From Sulfitobacter sp. M39 (lineage in GTDB: Bacteria > Pseudomonadota > Alphaproteobacteria > Rhodobacterales > Rhodobacteraceae), in assembly GCF_021735935.1 (NCBI RefSeq), contig NZ_WMDZ01000001.1, positions 1,612,001 to 1,676,000 of the forward strand: a stretch of DNA of 64,000 bases. Direction: 5' to 3'. The position numbers and the translations under genes were made by a program. The notes beneath the pieces were generated by a model, which saw nothing but the letters and a program-made list of their open reading frames with translations, was not told the DNA's origin and did no database searches. Positions 9,851-17,827 of this stretch are shown here, piece after piece. Position 1 is the stretch's first letter. Every line of letters starts with the position of its first letter.

Positions 9851-9878
9851 GCCGCTTTCCACTCTATCCGATATGATC

Positions 9879-9911
9879 AAGGCTGGCCCTCGCGCGGGGG
9901 CTGGCCTTTTT
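9879..9911 (+). terminator. Intrinsic terminator between soxB and soxD
   Basis: AAGGCTGGCCCTC pairs with GGGGGCTGGCCTT. Read as RNA this gives a continuous stem of about 12 pairs including tandem G-U wobbles, followed by TTTTT. It is one of the best-formed terminators in the window and lies inside what should be one operon. Confidence 0.8.
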
Positions 9912-9943
9912 GCGTTTCAACCGACCTTAGAAAGGAGCGCCCC

Positions 9944-10273
9944 ATGCTGACCCTGACATGCCCCAACTGCGGCATCACCGCCGAGGAAACCGAATTCCAC
10001 GCGGGCGGCGAGGCGCATCTGAAACGTTTTGGTCCGGGGTCCTCTGACATCGACTTCGAAAAATACCTATTCATGCGGGAAAACCCCAAGGGCGTGCATT
10101 TTGAACGCTGGCGGCATGTCTATGGCTGTGGCAAATGGTTCCACGCCGCGCGCGATACCATGACGCTCGAAGTCTTCGGCACCTATACCGCCCAGACCAG
10201 CACGGTCCCGCAAGAGATCATCGACAAGATACAGGACCGTCGCCCCGATTGGCAGGCTTCCGCCGCCCCATGA
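9944..10273 (+). CDS. soxD: Sarcosine oxidase subunit delta
   Basis: Small zinc-binding subunit (109 residues) of heterotetrameric sarcosine oxidase. The N-terminus holds CPNCGITAEETEFHAGGEAH, which supplies Cys and His ligands, with further conserved residues in YGCGKWFHAARDTMT. A very strong ribosome binding site (AAAGGAG, 6 bases before ATG) sets the start. It follows the terminator at 9879-9911 by only 32 bp, leaving little room for a separate promoter, so expression of soxDAG may depend on read-through. Confidence 0.93.
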   Translation: MLTLTCPNCGITAEETEFHAGGEAHLKRFGPGSSDIDFEKYLFMRENPKGVHFERWRHVYGCGKWFHAARDTMTLEVFGTYTAQTSTVPQEIIDKIQDRRPDWQASAAP

Positions 10274-10352
10274 CCGCTGCCGTTCTTCATTTTGCCAAGA
10301 AAACTCCCGCCGGAGGCGCCCGCGCTTTCGCCCCACACCAAGGTTTGACTTC

Positions 10353-13300
10353 ATGAGCACCAGAATTGCCACAGGCGGCCGCCTGCTGAACAAATCAAAT
10401 GCTGTCAGTTTTTCGTTTAACGGAAAGCAGCTGCGCGGGTTCGAGGGCGATACCCTGGCCTCGGCCTTGCTGGCGAATGACCAGATGCTCGTGGGGCGGT
10501 CGTTCAAATACCACCGTCCGCGCGGCATCGTGGCGGCGGGCCCGGAAGAACCCAACGCGCTGGTGAACCTCGGGCAGGGTGACCGGTTCGAGCCCAACCA
10601 ACGCGCCACGACCACCGATCTTTTCGACGGGCTCAAGGCGGAAAGCCAGAACCACTGGCCCAGCCTCGAATTCGACGTTGGCGCGATCAACAAACACCTG
10701 AGCCGCTTTCTGCCCGCGGGCTTCTACTACAAGATGTTCATCCACCCGCGCCCCTTCTGGAAGCATGTCTACGAGCCGATCATCCGCCACTCTGCCGGTC
10801 TAGGCAAAGCGCCCAAGGAGACCGACGGCGATACCTATGAACATTTCCACGCCTTTTGCGATGTGCTGATCATCGGCGGCGGTGTCGCGGGGCTAGAGGC
10901 CGCGCGCACCGCGGCCCTGTCCGGTGCCAAGGTCATCGTGCTGGAACAGACCGCCCATTGGGGCGGCCGCGCGCCTGTGGATGGTGGCACGGTCGATGGC
11001 ACACCCGTCGCCGATTTCATCGACGCGCTGGTGGCAGAGCTGTCGGGGATGGAAAACGTCACCCTGCGCACCCGTGTCATGGGGGCGGGAGTCTATGACC
11101 ACGGCTATGTGCTGGGCTATGAACGTCTGACGGACCACGCGCCGGAGATTGCCGGGCCGCGCCACCGGCTCTGGCGCATTCGCGCAGGTCATATCGTGAC
11201 CGCCACCGGCGCGATTGAACGGCCTTTGTCCTTTGCAGGCAATGACATCCCCGGTGTGATGCTGGCCGCATCTGTGCGGGATTATCTGGTGAACTATGGC
11301 GTGTCGGTCGGGGATCGCACGGTCGTGGTCACCAATAACGACGACGCCTACCGCACCGCCATCGCCTTGACCGAGGCAGGTCTAACCGTGCCCGCCATTC
11401 TGGATGCCCGCGTATTGCCGCAGGATTCCGCGCTGATGACGCGCGCAAAAGATCTGGGCATTCGCGTGATGATGGGCCATGCCGTGGCGCGGGTCACGGG
11501 CGGCAAACGCGTCACAGGCGTAGAGGTGTGCAGCCAAGCGGGCGAGGGCGCGGTGCTTGAAACCTTCCCCTGCGACGCGGTGGCCATGTCGGGCGGCTGG
11601 TCGCCGGTGGTGCATTTGTGGTCCCATTGCGGCGGCAAGCTGACTTGGGATACCGCCGGGGCCATGTTCCGCCCCGATGTCAACAATCCGCCGTTGGGGG
11701 CAGACGGGCATGGTTTTGTCACCGCTGCCGGTGCCGCGGGTGGGTTCTTTGCGCTGGATGATATCTTGCACGATGCCCATGCCGCCGCGGATGGGGTGGT
11801 CACGACGCTGGGGTTCAAGTTGCCCGCCGATGCCGTCTCGCCGAACGCCGACCGGCAAGAGGAAACGCCGCTCGCCCCCGTCTGGATGATGCCGCAAGGG
11901 GCGAATATGAAGCTGCGCGAGAAGACGTGGCTCGACTATCAGAACGATGTCAAAGTGTCAGACGTGCGGCTTGCCGCGCAAGAAGGCTTTGTCAGCGTCG
12001 AACACGCCAAACGCTATACCACGCTTGGCATGGCGACGGATCAGGGGAAGCTCAGCAATATCAACGGGCTGGCAACGCTGGCGGGCGCGATGGACGCGGA
12101 TATTCCCGCCGTTGGCACCACCACCTTCCGCCCGCCGTACCACCCGATTTCGATGGGCGCGATCGCGGGCGAGGCGCGTGGTGATGTCTTCCAACCGATC
12201 CGCCGCACCCCGCTGCATGACTGGCACGAGGCGAACGGCGCTGAATGGGAACCTGTTGGCCAGTGGCGACGCCCCTACGCCTATCCGCGCAATGGCGAAA
12301 CCACCCATGACGCGGTGATGCGCGAGGTCACCAACACGCGCAGCAAACTGGGGATGCTTGATGCCTCCACCCTTGGCAAGATCATCGTCAAGGGACCGGA
12401 CGCGGGGCGCTTCCTCGATATGCTCTACACCAATATGATGAGCACGCTGAAACCGGGAAAATGCCGCTATGGCCTGATGTGTTCGGAAAACGGGTTCCTG
12501 ATCGACGATGGTGTCGTTGCGCGGATCGATGACGAAACCTTCCTGTGCCACACGACGACGGGCGGCGCGGAAAGCATCCACCAGCATATGGAAGAATGGC
12601 TGCAAACCGAGTGGTGGGATTTCAACGTCTATGTTGCCAATGTCACCGAGCAATATGCGCAGATCGCCGTGGTCGGCCCCAACGCACGCAAATGTCTGGA
12701 AAAGCTGGGCGGCATGGATGTCAGCAAAGACGCGCTGGCCTTTATGGAGTGGGCAGACGGCACGCTGGGAGGCTTCAAATGCCGCGTTTACCGGATCTCT
12801 TTCTCGGGCGAGCTGAGCTACGAGATCGCGGTGGATGCAGGGCAGGGACAGGCCTTCTGGGATGCGCTGATGGTGGCGGGCAATGATCTGGGCGTGATGC
12901 CCTATGGTACGGAATGTCTGCACATCCTGCGCGCCGAAAAGGGCTTTATCATGATCGGGGACGAAACCGACGGCACCGTGATCCCGCAGGATCTGGGGCT
13001 GAACTGGGCGATCTCGAAAAAGAAGGATGACTATCTGGGCAAGCGCGCGCAGCAGCGGTCCCATATGGTGGACCCGACGCGTTGGAAGCTGGTGGGGCTG
13101 GAAACAACCGACGGCAGCACCCTGCCGGACGGGGCCTATGCCGTGGGCGAGGGCGAGAACGAGAACGGCCAGCGCAATATGATCGGGCGCGTCACCTCGA
13201 CCTATCATTCGCCGACCTTGGGCAAGGGGATCGCGATGGGGCTGGTGCTGAACGGGCCGGACCACATGGGCGAGGTGATCGACTTCCCCGGGACCGACGG

Positions 13301-13370
13301 CAAGACCTATCAGGCAAAAATCGTCGATCCGGTGTTCTATGACAAAGAAGGGGCCAAGCAAAATGTCTGA
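10353..13370 (+). CDS. soxA: Sarcosine oxidase subunit alpha
   Basis: Large subunit (1005 residues) of heterotetrameric sarcosine oxidase. It combines an N-terminal ferredoxin-like segment (SFSFNGKQLRGFEGDTLASA), an NAD-binding FAD/NAD(P) fold (VLIIGGGVAGLEAARTAALSG near residue 172), and a C-terminal aminomethyltransferase (GcvT-like) domain from about residue 620 that binds folate. Its end overlaps the start of soxG by 8 bp. Length and domain order are normal for the family. Confidence 0.95.
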   Translation: MSTRIATGGRLLNKSNAVSFSFNGKQLRGFEGDTLASALLANDQMLVGRSFKYHRPRGIVAAGPEEPNALVNLGQGDRFEPNQRATTTDLFDGLKAESQNHWPSLEFDVGAINKHLSRFLPAGFYYKMFIHPRPFWKHVYEPIIRHSAGLGKAPKETDGDTYEHFHAFCDVLIIGGGVAGLEAARTAALSGAKVIVLEQTAHWGGRAPVDGGTVDGTPVADFIDALVAELSGMENVTLRTRVMGAGVYDHGYVLGYERLTDHAPEIAGPRHRLWRIRAGHIVTATGAIERPLSFAGNDIPGVMLAASVRDYLVNYGVSVGDRTVVVTNNDDAYRTAIALTEAGLTVPAILDARVLPQDSALMTRAKDLGIRVMMGHAVARVTGGKRVTGVEVCSQAGEGAVLETFPCDAVAMSGGWSPVVHLWSHCGGKLTWDTAGAMFRPDVNNPPLGADGHGFVTAAGAAGGFFALDDILHDAHAAADGVVTTLGFKLPADAVSPNADRQEETPLAPVWMMPQGANMKLREKTWLDYQNDVKVSDVRLAAQEGFVSVEHAKRYTTLGMATDQGKLSNINGLATLAGAMDADIPAVGTTTFRPPYHPISMGAIAGEARGDVFQPIRRTPLHDWHEANGAEWEPVGQWRRPYAYPRNGETTHDAVMREVTNTRSKLGMLDASTLGKIIVKGPDAGRFLDMLYTNMMSTLKPGKCRYGLMCSENGFLIDDGVVARIDDETFLCHTTTGGAESIHQHMEEWLQTEWWDFNVYVANVTEQYAQIAVVGPNARKCLEKLGGMDVSKDALAFMEWADGTLGGFKCRVYRISFSGELSYEIAVDAGQGQAFWDALMVAGNDLGVMPYGTECLHILRAEKGFIMIGDETDGTVIPQDLGLNWAISKKKDDYLGKRAQQRSHMVDPTRWKLVGLETTDGSTLPDGAYAVGEGENENGQRNMIGRVTSTYHSPTLGKGIAMGLVLNGPDHMGEVIDFPGTDGKTYQAKIVDPVFYDKEGAKQNV

Positions 13371-13944
13371 GGCGGTAAGCGCATTGAAAGCGGCAGAATT
13401 CACCGGCGGCATTGCCGAGGTGACCCTGATGGACCCGATTGGCATGATCTCTGTCCGCGGGGATCTGGGGGCGGGCTATATGAAGAAGGCGCTGAAAAAG
13501 GCCGTTGGCCTGGGTCTTCCCGACACCCGCAGCGTCCAGATCAACGGGGATCGCGGTGTCGCGTGGATGTCACCGGACGAACTGCTCTTGCTCTGTCCCT
13601 ATGATCAGGTCAGCGACACCATCGACACGCTGACCAAATGCTTTGGCAGCAATCACACGCTGGCGGTCAATGTATCCGACGCGCGGGCGGTGTTTCGCAT
13701 CAGCGGGGCGCACAGCCGCGATGTGCTGGCCAAGCTCGCTCCCGTGGACCTGTCGGCAGACAATTTCACCCCTGGCATGATCCGCCGCACGCGGCTGGCG
13801 CAGGTGCCGGCCGCGTTCTGGATCGAAGACGGCGACAGCTTCCGTCTGGTCTGCTTCCGCTCGGTCGCGCAATATGTGTTTGATCTGCTTAAAACCGCGG
13901 CACAGCCCGGGTCCGCCCCCGACTATTATAGCGCCGCGCGGTAA
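13363..13944 (+). CDS. soxG: Sarcosine oxidase subunit gamma
   Basis: A 193-residue gamma subunit of heterotetrameric sarcosine oxidase. The segment VNVSDARAVFRISGAHSRDVLAKLAPVDL (shown in parts) and the C-terminal RLVCFRSVAQYVFDLL are typical of the family, which has a GcvT-like fold. Start MSEAVSALKAAEF at 13363 overlaps the soxA stop; an upstream in-frame ATG at 13339 is less likely. It closes the cluster. Genes for folate one-carbon handling that often follow sox clusters are not seen here. Confidence 0.92.
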   Translation: MSEAVSALKAAEFTGGIAEVTLMDPIGMISVRGDLGAGYMKKALKKAVGLGLPDTRSVQINGDRGVAWMSPDELLLLCPYDQVSDTIDTLTKCFGSNHTLAVNVSDARAVFRISGAHSRDVLAKLAPVDLSADNFTPGMIRRTRLAQVPAAFWIEDGDSFRLVCFRSVAQYVFDLLKTAAQPGSAPDYYSAAR

Positions 13945-14139
13945 GCCGCTGGTCAGGGGCAGGGCGGCAGTCTGGCGGGAACATTCGCGTAGGCCAGCCG
14001 TTTTACCCTTAAGCGGGTGACGATAGAAGCGCCCCGTCAGCTGTGCCGGTTTCCCCCTCGCGGGTCGATCAGCACTTGACCTTATGACGGGACGGGCTTC
14101 ATGTGACCCAGACGCAATTCAATAACGGAGGCTTTTCTC

Positions 14140-14739
14140 ATGGCTTTTACTCTTCCTGATCTTCCCTATGCCTACGATGCGCTTGCATCCAAAGGTATGT
14201 CCAAGGAAACGCTGGAATATCACCACGATAAGCACCACAACGCCTATGTGACCAACGGCAACAAAGCCATTGAAGGCACCGAGTGGGAAGGCAAGACCCT
14301 CGAGGAAATCATCAAGGGCACCTACAACCCTGACGCGGTTGCGCAAAGCGGTATCTTCAACAACATCAGCCAGCTGTGGAACCACAACCAGTTCTGGGAA
14401 ATGATGTCCCCTGAAGACAGCAAAATGCCGTCCGAGCTGGAAAAAGCGATCACCGAAAGCTTTGGCTCTGTCGATAAGTTCAAGGATGAATTCAAAGCAG
14501 CCGGTGGCGGTCAGTTCGGCTCCGGTTGGGCGTGGCTGGTCAAGGACACCGATGGTGGCCTGAAAGTGACCAAGACCGAAAACGGCGTGAACCCTGTCTG
14601 CTTTGGTCAGACCGCACTGCTGGGCTGCGACGTTTGGGAACACTCCTACTACATCGATTTCCGCAACGCGCGCCCCGACTACCTGTCGAACTTCCTCGAC
14701 AATCTGGTCAACTGGGATAACGTCGCATCGCGCATGTAA
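14140..14739 (+). CDS. sodB: Superoxide dismutase, Fe type
   Basis: A 199-residue Fe/Mn-family superoxide dismutase. Metal ligands are visible: His in LEYHHDKHH, His in LWNHNQFW, and the Asp/His pair in CDVWEHSYYIDF. A Gln in FNNISQLWNH marks the iron type rather than the manganese type. ATG is preceded by AACGGAGG. The gene has its own terminator (14792-14825) and stands alone. It sits next to sarcosine oxidase, which makes H2O2, but adjacency alone does not prove joint regulation. Confidence 0.95.
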   Translation: MAFTLPDLPYAYDALASKGMSKETLEYHHDKHHNAYVTNGNKAIEGTEWEGKTLEEIIKGTYNPDAVAQSGIFNNISQLWNHNQFWEMMSPEDSKMPSELEKAITESFGSVDKFKDEFKAAGGGQFGSGWAWLVKDTDGGLKVTKTENGVNPVCFGQTALLGCDVWEHSYYIDFRNARPDYLSNFLDNLVNWDNVASRM

Positions 14740-14791
14740 TCACGATATGATGGGTTAAGGCATCACGCCAACCTGTTGAAATATTTATGTG

Positions 14792-14825
14792 AAAGGCCCT
14801 GCAGCATTCCGCTGTGGGGCCTTTT
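14792..14825 (+). terminator. Intrinsic terminator after sodB
   Basis: AAAGGCCC pairs with GGGCCTTT, with an inner GCAGC/GCTGT pairing, followed by a short T run. Confidence 0.75.
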
Positions 14826-14892
14826 CTTGTGGAACCACCGGCGTGACTGGGGCGTTTTATCCGTGAACCCACAAGATGAGAAGGAGACCACG

Positions 14893-15102
14893 ATGGCAGA
14901 GCGTCACAGATCGAAGGACGGCGTCAAGGAAACCGACAAATACATCAGCGAAGCCGATGATATTGACCATCAGGGCCGCTTTGGCGGCGGGCTGCAACGC
15001 GATGTCGGCACCCAGGACGAAGAGAAACAGGTGGTCGACAAACCCGGCGCTGACACCCGCGTCACCGGCGAAGACAAACGCAACCACGGAGAAGACGCAT
15101 GA
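14893..15102 (+). CDS. Small hydrophilic protein paired with the attachment-type protein
   Basis: A 69-residue, highly charged protein with no hydrophobic core (Lys, Asp, Glu, Arg and Gly-rich, ending NHGEDA), probably disordered. The start at 14893 has GAGAAGGAG upstream. Its stop overlaps the start of the next gene as ATGA, so the two are translated together. No domain is recognised, and its role is probably tied to its partner. Confidence 0.7.
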   Translation: MAERHRSKDGVKETDKYISEADDIDHQGRFGGGLQRDVGTQDEEKQVVDKPGADTRVTGEDKRNHGEDA

Positions 15103-15554
15103 CCAAGATTGAAAATGGCACCTGGGTGCTGATCGCAGACGGTGAAAAAGCGCTGTTCATGGTGAATGAGACCGACGGGGAGGATCCGTTCCTGCAGGTC
15201 TTCCGCGAGGAAGAGCAGGAAAATCCGCCGAACCGCGATCAAGCCGCTAATCGTCGTGGACGCTTCAACGATGGCCCGTCTGTGCACCGCTCGGCTGTGG
15301 ACGACACTGACTGGCACCAGCTGTCCAAGGACCGCTTTGCCAGCGAGCTGGCGGATATCCTGTACAAACAGGCGCATAAGGGCAAGTTCGACAAGATCAT
15401 TCTGGTCGCGCCGCCGAACACTCTGGGCGAGTTGCGTCACGAGATGCACAAAGAGGTCGCAGATAAAGTCGTGGGCGAAATCCCCAAGACGCTGACGAAC
15501 CACCCGATTGAAGAGATCGAGAATATCGTGAAATCGACGCTTGAAACAGCGTAA
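15099..15554 (+). CDS. Host attachment family protein (eRF1-like fold)
   Basis: A 151-residue protein of the family annotated as required for attachment to host cells, which belongs to the bacterial and archaeal eRF1-domain-like group. It begins with WVLIADGEKALFMVNE, has a variable basic linker, and ends with the KFDKIILVAPPNTLGELRHEMH and ADKVVGEIPKTLTNHP segments typical of the family. The name comes from a plant-associated relative; a role in attachment here is not shown. Coupled by ATGA overlap to the small hydrophilic gene upstream and followed by two hairpins. Confidence 0.82.
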   Translation: MTKIENGTWVLIADGEKALFMVNETDGEDPFLQVFREEEQENPPNRDQAANRRGRFNDGPSVHRSAVDDTDWHQLSKDRFASELADILYKQAHKGKFDKIILVAPPNTLGELRHEMHKEVADKVVGEIPKTLTNHPIEEIENIVKSTLETA

Positions 15555-15562
15555 CCATGTGG

Positions 15563-15595
15563 CCGCATAGCAACAGTCGAATTCTGGCTATGCGG
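15563..15595 (+). terminator. Inverted repeat after the attachment gene
   Basis: CCGCATAGC pairs with GCTATGCGG across a 15-base loop just past the stop. There is no T run, so it is a weak terminator or an mRNA-end stabiliser. Confidence 0.45.
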
Positions 15596-15637
15596 TCGGA
15601 TCGATAGGACTTCGGGTTGCCGCAGGGCGGTGAATTG

Positions 15638-15666
15638 AAAGGGCATCGACGCGTGGGTGCCCTTTT
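15638..15666 (+). terminator. Intrinsic terminator
   Basis: AAAGGGCA pairs with TGCCCTTT followed by T. It is the second hairpin after the attachment gene. The remaining stretch to 15827 shows no gene or clear signal. Confidence 0.6.
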
Positions 15667-15827
15667 GTGCGTTCGCTGATCGGCAGCACAGGGAAGGGAT
15701 GGCAAAGGCCGTTTTCACCTACCGCCTATAGCACTCCTGACCCTGCTCCGCCGCCTTTCAACCCGTTGCCGCGCAGACGCTTTCCGCACAAGCGCGCGTG
15801 CTTCCGCGCGAACTGCCGTCCGTACCT

Positions 15828-16382
15828 CTACGCGGTCAGGCTGCGGCGCAGAACGTCCAGCGCGCCGTCAACGTCATCGACCGTATCCACATAGCCAAGC
15901 AGGCTTTCTTCGGCAAAGCCGCGGGCGACGACATGATCCAGAAGCGCTGTTAGGGGATCCCAGTAACCATTTGTATTCAATAGGATTACCGGCTTCTGAT
16001 GTAGCCCCAATTGGCGCCAGGTCAGCACTTCGAACAGCTCGTCCAGTGATCCGGCACCTCCGGGCAGGACCACCACGGCATCGCAATTCATGAACATCAC
16101 CTTTTTGCGTTCATGCATGGTTTCGGTCACGACATAGGTGGTCAAATCGGTCTTTCCGACCTCCCATTTCACCAGATGATCGGGGATCACGCCAAAGGTC
16201 GTGCCGCCCGCCGTTTGTGCCGCGCGTGCAACGGTGCCCATCAGCCCCACGTCCCCCGCGCCATAGACCAGCCGCCAGTCGTTCTGGGCCAAAGCGCGGC
16301 CCAAAGCGTCGGCTTGTGCGGTATATTCGGGGTCATCACCGGGGCGTGAGCCGCAGTAAACACATACGGATTTCTGGATCAT
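15828..16382 (-). CDS. LOG-family (TIGR00730) protein
   Basis: A 184-residue Rossmann-type protein of the lonely-guy (LOG)/lysine decarboxylase-like family. The core motif PGGAGSLDELFEVLTW near residue 95 is the family signature, and VCVYCGSRPGDDPEY opens the protein. Some members are cytokinin riboside 5'-phosphate phosphoribohydrolases, and others hydrolyse purine nucleotides at the N-glycosidic bond. Start MIQKSV at 16382 is where homology begins. It is divergent from the LysM gene across about 100 bp. Confidence 0.9.
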   Translation of the reverse strand: MIQKSVCVYCGSRPGDDPEYTAQADALGRALAQNDWRLVYGAGDVGLMGTVARAAQTAGGTTFGVIPDHLVKWEVGKTDLTTYVVTETMHERKKVMFMNCDAVVVLPGGAGSLDELFEVLTWRQLGLHQKPVILLNTNGYWDPLTALLDHVVARGFAEESLLGYVDTVDDVDGALDVLRRSLTA

Positions 16383-16484
16383 AAACGGGGGTCCTTTTTG
16401 CGAATATGCACATGGCATGCAGCTGCATTTTGACCCGTGATAGCCTGCTTGGTACAAGTCCTCAATGTGGGGAAGTTCAAAGGG

Positions 16485-17741
16485 ATGAACGGGATGTCGG
16501 TGTTTCAAACGCGGGGTGCTCAGTTTGCGGGCACTGCGCTGGTCGTGGCGGTTGCTGTTGCGGGATATATCTGGTCGCAAGATGCGGGTCCCGTTGTGCC
16601 GGATACGGCGAAGGACACCGCGGCCCAGCCGAAACCCGCGGCCCAGCCCCCCGCGCAGACCACCACCGCACCCAAAGACACCACGGCCGCCGCCACCGTT
16701 CCCGCTGCGCCGCAAACGCCTGATCCCGCCGCATCGCCCGCCACCCCCAGCTTTGACGAGGTGCGCCGCGAGGGGGACGGGATGACCGTGATCGCAGGCC
16801 GCGCAGCACCAGGGGCCCGCGTCAGCGTGATCAGCAACGGGGCAGAGGTCGCCAGCGCGCAGGCCGACCGCTCTGGCAAATTCGCAACGCTCGCCATTTT
16901 GCCCCCCGATGGCAGCGGCAAGATCCTGAGCCTGAGCGCGGATGCCGAAACAGGCCCCGTCGCCTCGGTCGAGGAAGTCATCTTGGCCCCGATCACCGCT
17001 CCTGCCGTGGCGCAGGTGGCACTGGCGGATACATTGGACGTATCCATAGACACCACATCAGAGGCCACGCCCGACGACACGGCCCCTGAAACGGCCCCCG
17101 CTCCGGTCGTGGAACCGCAGGGGGGCACCCCGATTGACAGCGCCCCCGAGATGACCGAGGTCGCCGCCGTGACACCCCAGCCAGACCCCACGCCCCCCAC
17201 CGCCGATGCGCCCGTCGCCCTGTTGAAATCCGACGCCGAGGGTGTGGAATTACTGCCCGGCACCGCGCCAGAGGTGACCGACCGCATCGCGCTCGACACG
17301 ATCACCTATTCCGATGAGGGCGAGGTCCGGCTGGCGGGGCGCGCGCAGGCGCAGGCGTCTTCTGTGCGGGTCTATCTGGACAACCGCAGCGTCGGCGCGC
17401 TTGAAGTGGACCCCCAAGGTCGTTGGCGCGGCGATATCGAGGATATCAAGACCGGCATCTACACCCTGCGCGTCGATGAACTGGATCAGGGCGGGGACGT
17501 GATCAGCCGCGTCGAAACCCCCTTCAAACGTGAATCCCCCGAGGTGCTGGCCCGAGCCAGCGCAGGCAACGACGGCCCGATCAAGGCGGTGACCGTGCAG
17601 GAAGGGGCCACGCTTTGGGCCATCGCCCGCGAACGCTATGGCGACCCGACGCTCTATGTGCGCGTCTTTGCCGCCAACCGCTCATCAATTCGGGATCCCG
17701 ATCTGATCTACCCCGGTCAGGTCTTTGATCTGCCGGATTAA
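16485..17741 (+). CDS. LysM peptidoglycan-binding protein
   Basis: A 418-residue envelope protein. It starts with a short cytoplasmic part and a membrane helix (ALVVAVAVAGYIW), then a long Pro/Ala/Thr-rich disordered region with two Ig-like segments (for example TVIAGRAAPGARVSVISNG and VRLAGRAQAQASSVRVYLD), and ends with a LysM domain (VTVQEGATLWAIARERYGD... to LIYPGQVFDLPD). It probably binds peptidoglycan in the periplasm. ATGs at 16485 and 16494 are both possible starts. The exact job is unknown. Confidence 0.85.
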   Translation: MNGMSVFQTRGAQFAGTALVVAVAVAGYIWSQDAGPVVPDTAKDTAAQPKPAAQPPAQTTTAPKDTTAAATVPAAPQTPDPAASPATPSFDEVRREGDGMTVIAGRAAPGARVSVISNGAEVASAQADRSGKFATLAILPPDGSGKILSLSADAETGPVASVEEVILAPITAPAVAQVALADTLDVSIDTTSEATPDDTAPETAPAPVVEPQGGTPIDSAPEMTEVAAVTPQPDPTPPTADAPVALLKSDAEGVELLPGTAPEVTDRIALDTITYSDEGEVRLAGRAQAQASSVRVYLDNRSVGALEVDPQGRWRGDIEDIKTGIYTLRVDELDQGGDVISRVETPFKRESPEVLARASAGNDGPIKAVTVQEGATLWAIARERYGDPTLYVRVFAANRSSIRDPDLIYPGQVFDLPD

Positions 17742-17827
17742 TAGCGGCTATGCACGCGGATGAGGCAGCTGCACTGGCATGATCCGGCTGACGGCCCTAT
17801 GTAAGGGGCAACCACACAGGATCGTTC

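Noticed and set aside
12232..13370. Separate aminomethyltransferase gene (gcvT)
   Set aside because: The GcvT-like sequence is in frame with and part of the single 1005-residue SoxA.
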